DNA from: Trichoplax adhaerens
Lineage: Eukaryota; Placozoa; Uniplacotomia; Trichoplacea; Trichoplacidae
Assembly (NCBI RefSeq): GCF_000150275.1
Contig: NW_002060948.1
Coordinates: 2,472,180 to 2,536,179, forward strand
Reading direction: 5' to 3'
Length of the DNA stretch: 64,000 nt
The position numbers and the translations under genes are program-made. The notes under the pieces were generated by a model that was not told the DNA's origin, ran no database searches, and worked only from the letters and a program-made list of their open reading frames with translations. Within the stretch, counting starts at the first letter, position 1, and each line of letters opens with the position of its first letter. Positions 48,983 to 62,018 of the stretch are shown here, piece by piece.

Positions 48983-50698
48983 ATGAATTCCAAAATCAAT
49001 CCTTCCGTTTTGCAAGCTAAAGTTCGAGAAATGGATGCAAGTGTCCAAAAAAATATAAAACGATTGCATACTAAGCCAAAGCTAAAAGTGCTGAAACAAA
49101 AATGGACTAAACCTCATAATCGGACCTTCCTAGTTATTCAATGGGACATTGAAGCACAGCCTGGTGAATACGATTATGTTGCTGTCTTTGACAAGGATCC
49201 ATTATCACCACTTGATTACATACCATATCAGTTTTATTGGGTTAACAGAGAAAGTAATAAAACAGTGATAACTGATGTGGTCCTTAAAGAAAATACCAGT
49301 TATTTCGTAGCCTATTATACCTATTTACGAGATCCAATTGATCTTGATCACTGTGATTTTACACCACTGGAGATTGCCACTGTTCATATTAATATTGAAG
49401 AGTTATCCGCTCAAGATGATGGTTTAGGTTATTCAATACAACCCCATCCTCGAATAGCTCCTCAAGAAATTAATATGGAACAAACTAAAGAAGCATTAAC
49501 GGCGGATCTTGATGATGGGGGTTATCAACCTCACGATCCATTTTTGACTGCATCTGGCCAATTCACTTTAGATTCTGGCCTCGATTTAAATTTAACATTC
49601 GACTTGAATTGGTTTCATCCAGATAAAGTCAGCATGTGGGATTATGTTGCAATATTCGATCATTATCCTGAAGATGCTGATGACTTTATTGCTAATCAAT
49701 GGTGCTGGGTAAGTAATCACCATAATGGCTGCTATAGTACTACAGTCAATTTTGATCGTAGTCGAGATTATTACGTAGGATACATGATCTACGATTTTAC
49801 TGAAAAGAAATTCGTAATTAAAGAAGTCACAAAATACTATACACGCAGCAATTGGATGACCGATTTGAAAGATTCCATTGGTAACGTACGAATTAAAGAT
49901 TTAACTATACCAGGAACTCACAACTCAGCTTGTTATAATATGACAGTACCATTGGCAGATGCTTTAACCCAATCACAATCGGAGACATTTGAGCAACAAC
50001 TTTTCGATGGAATTCGATATTTTGATTTGCATGTTGAGTATTATGGTAAATATGAGGATAAATTTTGGTTTACACACCATGAATGGTCAACTGAAGTAAG
50101 CGTATCGCACTTTTTAAATTTAATCAAGAACTTTATAACCAATAATCAAGAAATTGTTATGTTAGACTTTAACCAGTTTTACTACTTTAATCATCCTAGT
50201 GCACATGATGAATTGATTGAGTTAATCATTAAACATCTGGGTGATGATATGGCTTTAGTTTCATATTCTCAAGACGTTACTGTAGGTAAATTATGGGAAG
50301 AAAATAAGCGTGTAATTGTCGCTTATGATGGTAAACTACAATCAGAAAATTACCGGAATGAAAATAGACTTTGGCCAACTATTCAAACTGAATGGGATAG
50401 TGTTGAAACATTAGATGACGTGAAGAAGAATTTAGATCAAGAAATTAATCAACGCCATCATGGAATTTGGCTACTACAAGGAATCTTTAAGCTTACAGAA
50501 GAAAGTAAAGTATCACGTAATATCCAGGACTTAGCTAATATCATTAATCCTAATCTAAGCCGATGGATGGATGATGATTGGATACATAAAAATATCAACG
50601 TGATTGTGTCAGATTTTTATTTAGGTAATAACATAATTTCTATGGCCATTGAAAGGAATTTAGCTAGAGGTCGTGCAGCTCAATATTCTGACGTTTAA
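48983..50698 (+). CDS. PI-PLC X-domain protein (PLCXD-like)
   Basis: Single-exon gene of 571 residues, about twice the usual PLCXD length. The frame opens further up, at a TTG, but the first ATG is at 48983. Residues about 300-560 are the X domain: LTIPGTHNSACYN with catalytic-type His313, GIRYFDLHVEYYG, FWFTHHEW with His365/366, QEIVMLDF, and the closing WLLQGIF and NVIVSDFY blocks. Proteins of this group cleave phosphoinositides or related lipids, but activity of PLCXD members is poorly defined. Residues 40-130 and 190-285 form two similar beta-rich repeats, each with a W..(E/D)YDYVA-type core (DYVAVFD, DYVAIFD) and a W-V ... Y(F/Y)V.Y end, reminiscent of SKICH-type folds. No signal peptide or membrane span is seen, so it is probably cytosolic. 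The lack of introns contrasts with its neighbours and may reflect retroposition or ancestral loss. Confidence 0.9.
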   Translation: MNSKINPSVLQAKVREMDASVQKNIKRLHTKPKLKVLKQKWTKPHNRTFLVIQWDIEAQPGEYDYVAVFDKDPLSPLDYIPYQFYWVNRESNKTVITDVVLKENTSYFVAYYTYLRDPIDLDHCDFTPLEIATVHINIEELSAQDDGLGYSIQPHPRIAPQEINMEQTKEALTADLDDGGYQPHDPFLTASGQFTLDSGLDLNLTFDLNWFHPDKVSMWDYVAIFDHYPEDADDFIANQWCWVSNHHNGCYSTTVNFDRSRDYYVGYMIYDFTEKKFVIKEVTKYYTRSNWMTDLKDSIGNVRIKDLTIPGTHNSACYNMTVPLADALTQSQSETFEQQLFDGIRYFDLHVEYYGKYEDKFWFTHHEWSTEVSVSHFLNLIKNFITNNQEIVMLDFNQFYYFNHPSAHDELIELIIKHLGDDMALVSYSQDVTVGKLWEENKRVIVAYDGKLQSENYRNENRLWPTIQTEWDSVETLDDVKKNLDQEINQRHHGIWLLQGIFKLTEESKVSRNIQDLANIINPNLSRWMDDDWIHKNINVIVSDFYLGNNIISMAIERNLARGRAAQYSDV

Positions 50699-53352
50699 TC
50701 TAGTCATTGTAATATTACCTTTTATTACTTTTAATGTTTTACCTTTTTTCCATAAATATTGAATAACTATTAAGCAAATCGATAACGAAATCCATTTTAC
50801 ATAACATCATATAAATTCACTTTTGTAATTTAGAAATCAGATTTCAATAATCGTTTAATCCACGCATCAGTGTATTTTTAACTAAAGCATTTTAATTAAG
50901 CATGTACTGTAATAGTCTTTGGTATGCTATTATCCGATAATATTATATCACTCAATAGTCAAATTGTACGGTAGTTCATAACGTTATTAATAGTCTTATC
51001 CCAAAATAAAAATGATCAGATAATTGGTAAAATAGAAAGTTCAATAAACTACAATGGCTATCAAAATTTTACGAAATAGTATGATATTTAATACAGGTAG
51101 TAGCAAAACTAGACCATTGAAGTTAGATCAATAAAATGTAAGATCCAATCTCATTCATCAAGCCATTTTCTCACTAATTAATAGGCGATATTCGCAACTG
51201 ATCCAAGCTGATCGGCAAGGTTACTGAATTGTAATTAATAGCCAATGATTTGGCTAATTAATTTGCTAGAAAGCTGTCACAAGACACTTCGCTATTTTTA
51301 GACTGTGCAAATTACGTTTAATTCTTGTATTATATTTCATTTAACCAAATAAATAATAACAGTTAAAATTGATATCAATTTTTGCGCGAATCCTGATTAA
51401 TAGAGGGAAAAGATTACCCAGTGCAGTACTTAATATTCATAATAGCTTATTTTTAGCTAATTTACGTAAATACCATTACAATCAGGCCAATTGATCCTTT
51501 AAGATTGTTATTCATATTTTGATAATAATATTGCGGAAAATACTTGCCTGGCCTACTAACTGGTAAATATTAGGCTCAGTCATGAGTACGTACACAACTA
51601 ATCTATATCTATCCTTAACTATGTACGAATACCGGTTATAGAATAATTGTCCTGGTTATACTACTTTAATTTAGAATTTCAGAGTGTACTAGCTACAGTT
51701 GTATTCATAAGAAAGGTATCCGCGTAAAACTATATTCAAATACTGCTTACCTGATAATTATATTATCTTTATTCTGAACATCGTTGATCTGCATTTAAAT
51801 ACATGTTACGGAGTAAGTTTTGCGTAGTTGTAGTAATATAGATTCCATAGATAATTTATCTAGGAATGTATTTACATACCGTCATCTATAACGTTATACG
51901 TATTTTTAATAGATAACTGCATAGTTTTATAGTATTATCTATAAAATGATAATTAACGTTTGTATCGATTTACTATAAATTGACTGACTTTGCAATAAAG
52001 TTTGGGTTCAGTCATGTCTAAGAGAGACTCGTGTTGTGTTACTGTTCCTCTTGACGATAGGAGATCGTCATTATTGAGTCATACTGTAGGTTAATATCAG
52101 GGAGGATATCCCTGATGGTAGACTCATAGTGTGCAACTTCTATAATAGTTTTAACTTATCACGTTACAAATTTCGATTTGTAATAATACAGTACTTAAAA
52201 AATCCCAAAATTCCGAATTTAAAATAAATTTTATTAGTTGCAATGATAAACTATCTAAGCCTTCTTTCATTGATCATTCATACCTGATCATATACAGTAA
52301 TGCAAATACTTTAATAGATGATATGTATAACACCGAAATCATCAATTTGAGATTTTAAATATGTTTATATGGAAACCACATGTAACAGCGACGCAGTTGA
52401 GTGATAAAATAAATTACAACCTTATTGGCTATTTTTTATAATAATCTTCTAATGGTAGTATTGGGTTAAATTTAATTTATAGCAAGTGCAGAAAAGGTAC
52501 AGGTAATAGTGTATAATTAAACAAAATAACATAGTAACAAATAATTTCACCGACAACGCATAAAATTAATGAAAAATGTATTATTTGTATTGCGTGCTTC
52601 AAATCGATTTATCCAAAAACCGAAATTACATTAACACTGACAGTTTCCAGTAGATATTGGCAACTTTACTAAAATATTTAGGTTCCTATCGATTGCAGTA
52701 CGATATACTACTTTAATAAATTTTATAACCGATTATTTCATCATAAAATTGCAGCGTTGTTTTTCTCTATTCTTGATAGGAAGACAAGTTCAATATCATA
52801 TTTAACTATTACATATGACTATCATTATCTTAATATTTCTAATGCGATATGTCGTAGAAAATTGAATTAAATTTTATTTAATTATTGAATACGATAATCA
52901 TAAATGTCAGGATTACGATTAATTTTGTATTGCACAATGCAATGTAACTTTTAATTTTTTATCTATGCTATCAGTTTGATAAGCAACCATCTCATGATTC
53001 GATATATTACAATAATTATGATTGCTTGTCTGAAATATAACAATAGTTACGAACGAATCCGTACAAAAAAAGTGAAAATACTATAATAGCTAATGTATTA
53101 CAGCACCGAACAACTCAACCTGGCATTTAATTAGGACATCAGATGTAAAAGCTAATCACCGCAAATAAGCAATTAATAATATATGCGAAGTGTATCTTGA
53201 TTTAATTTTAACCAGAATAATATCTGTAACAGTCAAAAATTGATTACTATTTTAACATTAGTAATGATGATGTAAGAGTACACCACAACGATATTTTTCT
53301 AATCTACTTTAATAGCTAAACATAAATAATTTAACGATTTTCATCACTACTC
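50699..53352. other. Convergent intergenic region
   Basis: 2.65 kb between the stop of the PLCXD-like gene (plus) and the stop of the GPCR gene (minus). It is AT-rich with stop codons in all frames and no recognised exon or repeat. An inverted-repeat-like stretch with GATATCCCTGATGGTAGACTC lies near 52100. Both 3' UTRs must end here. Confidence 0.5.
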
Positions 53353-56300
53353 TTATTCCGATAAATTATGAATAACATCATCATCGCATTTAACCAGAAT
53401 TTCTGCTGGTTCTATAGGTGATGGATCAGGAGTAATATTTACATCGTTGATACTGTCTCGATGACTATCTTCTTCTTTTATTGTCTCGATCGTACTACTG
53501 CTGCGAATCTTACGTAGATGATAATTTTCTCGATGTGGCACAGTAAGATGAATATCAGCTCGGCTATCAAATGTAGTTATAACCGATGTCTCCGCCATTG
53601 CATGGATTTCATCACTTGATCTTATTCGACCAGCACTGCGATAATCGAATGACGAAAAATCACTCCAAAATGAATCTGCACGCAGTTGTTCGCTAACTCG
53701 ACGTCGTTGAGCGACATCAAACGCAGTAATATTGGAAGCCCTTTTCAATTTATCTGTTTACGGAATAAAGGTTAAAATTAGTCAGAAATTTGATATCTAT
53801 ACCATCTTATGAATAAACTAAAAATAATATCTTAAAATATATTTAGCAAATTGTAATAGATACTCAGTAGAAGTTGATCAACCTCATAAAAATTAATTAC
53901 GTGTAAATCAACTGTATGATAATTCATTAACCAAATTATTATTATTAATTAAAATGAAAAAATCGAAATGCAGATCATTTATGGTCTTATCGACAGGAAA
54001 ATATTGCATTAAATCAAAGAAGTTAATTAAAGAGATTAATTGCAAATTTTTCATAACAGATGAAACCGAATTTCTAAGTAAGATTCTATAATATTAATTC
54101 TAACATACTTTTACTGAGATTTCTTGTGAATGTTCAATAATGCAACTATCAATGTCGCTTACTAGCCATAGCTACTACTATTAACGTATAGTTAAATGCT
54201 CGTAAAGTTCTGCTTTAATTATGTAGTCTTGATATACTTCAGTGAACGTAATTAAATATATCTGCCCATCTTGTTGATTATACTCACTAACAAATATCAC
54301 ATATAAATAGAGTTTTATCTTATAATTTGAAAAACCCCAGCAAATTTTATTAATTTAAATATCGAGTTTATCAACTAGCTTTAAAAATTAGCATAACATA
54401 GATAAACAACCACGCTAGTTTATAAAAGTCGTCATATTTTTTTACAGTAATCTCACAAACTCCTCTTAATATGTCTATTGAAGAATGAGGTAAAAGAAAT
54501 TATCTAACGTTATGATGGCTATTATATCATTTAAACAAGCGCATATCAAATATATAATAAAGTTTATGATGTTTTAAGGAGATTGCAACCGGCTTGCAAT
54601 AGAAGTTTCTCAATTTATGAAAAACAAAATCAAGAATCAATTATCTTATGGATGAAATGTCCACCTTACACTCTTCAGAAAAAAGATAATTTGAAATATT
54701 GTTCATTTAGGGTATTACCGATAAGAGGTATTCAGTAAAAGTCAAATGGACTAATTAAATTGATTTAATTGTAACTTGAAGATAGAATCGAATATCTACG
54801 CAGATCTTACTATCTCTTTTATCTTATTAATTTAATTTAATATTATATCTCGGGCAAACCTAGTGAAAATAACCAGGAATCTTAAATGCTGGTCACATAA
54901 AATTAGACATAGATATATAGCTACTTTAGTGACAAATTATATGTAAATTGTAATAAAACCTGTGCTATCGACTCTACTGGGTGTGTAGATCACGTAAAAA
55001 TTCATAATATCAGATTTTATTACTGATTTTCTAACGATTGAGATACAACGTAATAGTACAACAAGCTCTGACAGACAAGGAAAAAATTTCTTGCAACAGA
55101 AGACATTATAAAAGAAGAACTAAAAACAATAATAACCGAAAAATATAGTTGCATAAATACGATGCTTAATTTGTTTACGATACAAAGATTGCGAACAAGA
55201 TCACTTACAGTACTTAGTATAAGATCGAAATTCTATATTTAGTATTACATTCTACGAAGCTGAAATCAATATGCTTGAACTATCATAAAAATTACTAATA
55301 TCTATCTACTACTGTCAACAGTCCCAGATTTGGTAATAATCTTAAGTTATATCTAATTTATTTCTATATAACATATTGACAACAATAACTTATTATCTAA
55401 TAGCTTCACTACAAAATTTACCATCTGATTTAGAATTAATGTTATACACTTTTGAGTTAAAAATGAGCATTAACGTGAAATGATCAATTGATCATTTAAC
55501 TACCCCGTAATGTAATACCTTATTTATCGATTCCCACCTTTAAGGTAAAAACTATTGAATCTTTTCAATAGTAAATTAGTTAATATAAGTTATTTGTAAA
55601 ATGTAAAAATATTTTAAAACTATAATAATACAACATTTATAGAATTCGGTCACAGATAGAATATAAGAAATAATTATAGAAAGGAAAACTATTCTCTCGA
55701 AATGTTTAGGCAAGGTGACATAATCACCTTTGGCTATTTATCTATTGTATAATGTTGAAATGGAACGTTACTTTAAATTCGTTTACAATAACATTTACCT
55801 ACAGCTAGTATTTAGATTTTAATTTTAAAATTGCAAAAACAATAGCCACGTTAACAATTAGTCATTTATTAAAAACAGAATTAAGCTGACAAAGAATTAC
55901 TTCCCAACTGAGGAAAGCTTCCATTGCACTATTCTCGGTGACAAGGTTAAAATTAATGCTAAATTGATACAAAGGTAAATTTTGTTAAAATAATATTATT
56001 GTAAAGTTAACAAATTAAAAAAAAATTAATTATTATTTAAAGTAATTGAAGGAAATCTATAATATAATATAGGAGACAAATTAACTAAAATCGAAAGTAT
56101 TGAAACTTATTTAGACGAAAAGTAATTTTTTACTGCTGGGAATTTAAATAAAAATAATGATTAACATAAAATCACATCTCTTGAACTTGTGATCGTATGG
56201 ATGAGACAGATTCAATATCAAATGTATCGCAACTCTACTAGCAGAAATAATAAACAAATTTTCAAACACAGACAGACAAAGATGTCTTATCAAAGGAATA

Positions 56301-59300
56301 ATATCAAAATAAATCTGTAGGTTAGATTATTTTAAAATGAAGTCACCAAAAAGTAGTCAGAAATTAGTATCACATGTAAAAGTCTAGGGAGAACAGAAAA
56401 GTATTGACGCAATAAAACTGCAATTGTACATATAAAAGAAATCAATATTAAGTATATAGGGGTACAAATTCTACAGCTACAATACACTTTTAAGCGCTAA
56501 CATACTAGATCACAATCAAATCTTTAATGAAGTTACACCTTCTAGAAGACCACGGAATAATTAAATAAAATATCGGGTGAGATTTATCAATATTTCATGC
56601 ATATTAAGAATGTAGATTAAAAATTGTTGAAAATTAGAATACATCGTAACAGAACTAGCTACCGCTTAAGAAAAACTTTTTCTTAAAATGTACCCCTTCC
56701 TTTAGCTACTTGACGTATTAAAAGATAAGATAATCAATACTGTAATTTATTGTTTATTAATCTTGTAAATTAAAGCTAATTTGATCTATTCTATGTGATA
56801 TTGAAATAATAATCATAAATATTCGTGACTAAGATACGACGACTTCGACAGAGAAACAATGTATTTATCTATACTCGTAATATAAGCATTATAATATTAG
56901 CAGTAGAATTATTGTTTATTCTAAGCAGATGCAGCTGTACTCATCCGAAAGGATTTTCTTTCATTACTCCACAAAGAAAGTAATGAAATGGACTATGCGA
57001 TTGCTATTCTATTTAAGTTTGCACGACGAGAAAAAGTAACTATTGTATTTTAAATTTGGAGTGTCGATCCTCCTTAATCTTCTCTCATTTGAGATCGCCA
57101 TATTACTTTTAGAAAACAAAATAAATTTAGTAGAGTGTTGATCATAGTCTAATTGATTGTTTATTACCTTGGGTATGGAGAGATGGCGGTTTAGGATAGC
57201 CAAAATGAGACGCCAGTTTCTTAATAACGTAAATAAACGCCCGTTTGTAACGTGGGCACATAAAGCAGTAAATAAATGGATTGACAACTGCATGGATCAT
57301 CGTGATTGCACAGCATACTTCAATTAGCCATTGCATAATCATAATTTTGAACTGACCGAGGATAGTAATAACCTAGATTTAGAGCCATAAAAGAATTTTT
57401 AATTATTTTAAATGATTAAATAGATAAAAGAAGTGATCCATGAATAAATAATTACTGTAGAAATTTAGTAATTTATTGATGTACATATTCATGTCATGAA
57501 CGCAGTATTTAATATTAGAAGGAGAATGCTAAATTTTATGTCACTTTAAGCTGTAACAATTGTGTCTTGTGCACAGGTATACCCATGAAAGATAAATGAA
57601 TTAATACTAAGCAGATTAATAATTAGATAAATGAATAGATCGATAGAACGATCAATAAACTAGTGGATAGATAGAATTGATAGAGGTAAACAAATAAGTG
57701 GATGAATAGATAGATAGATAGATGGCTTGATCGATCGATGATTGATTGATTGATTGATTGACTGATAAACTAATAGTTAGATAGATGGATAGATCGATAA
57801 ATAGATATTGTACAGCAGATAGATAAGTAGATTAGCAGATGGACTGATAGATAGACAAATGAATAGATGGGCAGTCGAAAGGATAGAGAAGTATTTCAAG
57901 AATTAGCTAGATAGTATAGATCATATTAGAAAGAGACAACTAATATGGATAAATAATTAAGGGGATGATGAAAAACAGTAAAATAGATAGCTAAAACAGA
58001 TATTGTTAGATAGTGTCTAAGCAACTATATTGTGGCCTCATAATAATTATCATAATAAGACCTAGAAACGATAATAAAATCGAAAATTAGACAAAGTCCT
58101 TGATAATATTAAACGACTAGTGAGATTCTTTATCACGTAATTTTTCGTAGCCCTTAATCACAGAATAGATCAGTTGTTGTCTATTAAGGAATAATAAAAA
58201 TTCTTTACATTGTAGCTATAATGATGATGTTATTATCTTTCCATACTTTTAAATTGATCAAAACGTGACAATAGCTATTCAACTATCAAAATAACTCTTG
58301 AGTTTGAAAAATTTATCTTATTTTGATTTTGTTCTTCCTTTTAGAACCATTTTGTTGCCTGCGGAGGAGCAAAATTTTATTATGATGATCATCATTGATG
58401 TCTTAATGCTCTTTCTATTCAAAAACCTTTAAATTAAATGAATATGAAATGATATAAAATGGGCGTAAAATTTATCGATCCGATCAATGTATAAAAATGT
58501 TATTGTCCTATCAAAGGTTCATAAATTAAAATTGTCATCTAATCGATAGGTGATGGTATCAACCGACGCAGTGGTAGAGAGAATACGATAATAAAGTGTC
58601 ATTAAATTACCGGTGATTAGGTGCTTAATAGCTCTGACAGTCATTAACATCTTCAATATGATGGAATGATGTGATATATTTTTGTTATTGTTGTTAAAAT
58701 CGATTAAAATGTGTTATTATTCCTTGAATATTCTACCTGATAACTATGTTGCAATTCATTCAAATAAAAAACTATTTTACTAAAGATGGGTAAAATTCTT
58801 GCCCTTTCATAGAGTAAAGGAATTTTGAAAAGTTTTTTTCTATATATTGAATCGTAGTTGTAAGGATCAAAAAAATAAGAGATTAACTCAAGCCGAAATT
58901 TTATTCTGTATAGAGAATCACTTTAAACTAGCTATTCCAGTTAAATGATGACCTTACTATTTTTAGATAGATTTAACAAATCCACTTACAAAGCCCGAGC
59001 CTAAAACTAGTGCTTATGCATTATACTGTTAAATTATCGTATCTAATCGCTATCGAAATCGAATACCGGTAGTTAATTCATTTTACTTTTAGTTGCGATG
59101 AAGGTGATATTTAAGTAATTGACTAATTAAACGGTAATCATGATTGAGGAATTAATCAAGATTTGGAAATGTACCAATACACAAATTGATTAAAGAAGCA
59201 CATGTTCAATACTACAATTGATCAAAATGCTATATCAACACTATCGGGTGCAATCAAATCTGCCCAAGAATAGCATCCATATTGGCTGTTATACCTAGTC

Positions 59301-62018
59301 TAATTATTGAAGAGTTAATTTCTTTCGATAACTTAAAAGGAATCAACTAAAAGCAAACAAAATCAGCATGATAATAGAGCGATTTCTGAGAAATTATTAT
59401 TCCTCTTAAACTGTACCATAGAAATTTTATACGAGCATCATGCACAGACTGAACTAATGGCGGAGGGGAAAAAATCTAATGATAACGTAGAATAATAAAA
59501 AATTTTTATTCGTAATCAAATCATTATCAGGACTCTTTACTCTTGGGCATGAAGGCTTTATCAATACAGAGAGTAGTAATGATGGATGAAAACTATGAAA
59601 TAAAAAGAGCTTCTAATAGATATAATTGCACTAGAATAATCGATGTTGTGTCGACGGAAATAGTAAGCAGAAATCTCACATAGGCTCAAAATGGATGAAA
59701 AATTAAATGATTTTATAGCCGTTCAGTAGGATAGCAATGGCTAAATTCTGATCATCAGATTGACAATAGCTTTTTGGGTTATGATCTAACATTGAAAAGG
59801 CTAACATGAAGGTACCTAGTCTAAGAATGGCAACTTTTAGCACTTATTGTAGCGAGTTATACTATCACCTAAGTGTAAACTTTTCCAATTTTAGCTTTCT
59901 GGAGTACCTAATATATACTGTATATACCGATCGGCAAACACTATTTCTGTTCATAATTTCATTTTAGTTACTTAGTTATTTACAAGAGATATATCACAGA
60001 AGGTACCGGGCAAGATGCAATCTATTCACCAATAAAGACTTAACAGTAAAATTAAGGAGAATTGATTATTAGAATGGAATGGATCTTGTCCAACAGTGAA
60101 GCATAATAGAGAATGGATTTACTCTTAAAATAAATCGTCTCTAAAAGTGAAATATAGAAGAGAATGCATCTTGGGAATGGGATTGATCCACTCTATCATA
60201 TCATTATGTCCAATTCATCAGTTCGAAAGACCTACGATTTTCTGTAGGCATTTAATAAGGATGATAAATAATAATTCATCTTTAAAAATAGCAACGGTCA
60301 TGATTTAAATTGTTGAATTTCAAATCACGAACAACCCATCGTTTTATCAATTGTATCGCTGACCAATTTAAAATAAACGCCAATATTTGTACACACCCTT
60401 AATATATTTCAATGATCATTTGCAATGGATTCCTTCCATCGTAATAGTTTATCCTAATACTGCGACTTTCAGCAAGTTAATAACTATGTTTTAAAGAGCA
60501 TCTTCATCTAGTCAATTTCAATGATTTCCATTTCTCGAGACGTAAATGATAATATAATGACTGATCTATCTAAATAGAATATTTAATTCATACTTTATGA
60601 TTGAGGACTGCAAGTTAGTCATTTATGGTTAACATAATGTTTTCGACATGTTTCCAATATCAGAATGAATGGATGGGCTAGCAGATTCTGATATTCGGGA
60701 AGGGATTTAAATTATATTTATTTTCATCTGTTATTTCCCCATCTCGCTAATTTGGTAAAGTAGGTAAAATAGATTCGTGAAAAAAAAAATTGAACAATTT
60801 AATATGGCTGTTTTCCTCTTCTAAGATATTCAAATATTCAAATAGGGCAAAGATAAATGAAATTAGCAATAAAGTAGGTGATGGCACGATTGAACTTACC
60901 AGTAATGGTATCCAGCTAATGTAAGCAATCAAGACTATAACACCAATCATTTTAGATAATCGAGCTGTTAATATTCTTCGGCGCGTGCCAATCGTCATTA
61001 AATTAATGGTTCCTTCCAGAGTAGATCCAATAGAAAGTGAATTTGTCCTTCGATCACTGATACAAACGCTATTTCGATGAAATGGCGGCTGATGATTACT
61101 AGTCATGGAAGCAGAATCAGGCTGGCTATGATGACTTATGGATGATGATGGCTGCGATGATTGCTGTCGTAAGGAAATGGGCAAACAACAGCAATTGGAT
61201 GAAATCGCTGGTCGGTGATAGCACAAGGTGAATGGATTACAGCGATAGCGTAGTAAAGAAAAAATATGTCGATGACGATGATGATGATGTTGTCGATGGC
61301 TACTGCTGCTACTAATGCAACTGCTATGAGTTGGACGACGACGACGATGACGATAATAAGGAAGAAGATTTCGCCATGTTGACTGACAGCAGAAATGTCG
61401 CCAGCAATGTCGGTTAACATTGGCAATTTTAAGTAGGATAGATACAAAGCAATATGTTACAATTAAGAATTGTATGGCGTGCAAAATTAGGAAGAAAATA
61501 GCAAATTGACCATTAAATGAATAAATACAGAGGCTGCTTGCTGAGATAAAATGATCCCAACCAGTTAATGGTAAGCAAGCTAATCCAATGGCTACCAGCC
61601 ATGCAAAATATAAGCATCGTTTCAAGACAGTCACACTTACTGTCACTAAATAACGTAATGGTGAGCCAGTCGCTAATATCCGATCAACAGACATAAATGT
61701 GATTGTAAAACTACTTACTAAGAGTACTGTAGTCATGATAATGCCGGAAAATTGGCATAGCCATGAGGGGACATCATCTTGAGATGCTAACATAGAGTAG
61801 ATTGCTATAGGTAAGAGCAACGTGACAGTTACTATATCCGCAATGGATAGAGATGCAATTAAGATATCAACTTTAATGGTACGATGAAATTGGCGTAAAC
61901 CTGCCAAGATGATAGTATTGCCAACAAAGACCAAGGTACCGATTAAAATAAAAGTTGAAAATCGAATCCATAGAAGTGAATGAAAAGTCGTTGAGCTGCT
62001 ATCACTACTATTCATCAT
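53353..62018 (-). CDS. Class A G-protein-coupled receptor
   Basis: Rhodopsin-type receptor of 567 residues in three exons: 62018-60900 (TM1-TM6), 57351-57168 (TM7 and helix 8) and 53753-53353 (C-tail). Joins are phase 0 and phase 1. Seen: GNTIIL in TM1, SLSIAD in TM2, DRI in place of DRY after TM3, SWIP for CWxP in TM6, and NPFIYCF in TM7. The residue at the opsin Schiff-base position is Met, so it is not a retinal-binding opsin. The third intracellular loop is very long, about 150 residues, with Arg, His and Ser runs (HRQHHHHRHRH). The tail of about 130 residues is rich in Ser, Arg and Asp, with an RRRVS kinase-type site. The start is the first of two adjacent ATGs; an upstream TTG is unlikely. 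Ligand unknown; TM4's CLPLTGW faintly recalls prostanoid receptors, too weak to name. Further small exons in the long introns cannot be excluded. Confidence 0.88.
53754..57167 (-). other. Second intron of the GPCR gene
   Basis: 3.4 kb from donor GGTAATAA to acceptor AACAG. It is AT-rich noncoding sequence with no recognised exon or element. It is far longer than most introns in the window, which are typically 70-250 bp. Confidence 0.75.
57352..60899 (-). other. First intron of the GPCR gene
   Basis: 3.5 kb from donor GGTAAGT, just after the SWIPLL codons of TM6, to acceptor GGTCAG. It splits TM6 from TM7. It contains the GATA/GATT repeat tract at 57.6-57.9 kb and otherwise AT-rich sequence without a recognised exon. 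Confidence 0.75.
57592..57900. repeat. Degenerate GATA/GATT tetranucleotide tract
   Basis: About 300 bp dominated by GATA, GATG and GATT tetramers, with a clean TAGATAGATAGATAGATGG stretch near 57709-57725 and four GATT units near 57740-57757. It is interrupted and imperfect, so it is an old microsatellite. It lies inside the first GPCR intron. Confidence 0.85.

Noticed and set aside
57009-57293. 94-codon minus-strand frame over the TM7 exon
   Set aside because: Alternative frame of the TM7 exon; the NPFIYCF frame is the one that joins in phase to both other exons.
61136-61447. 103-codon minus-strand frame within the GPCR first exon
   Set aside because: Out-of-frame shadow of the low-complexity third intracellular loop.
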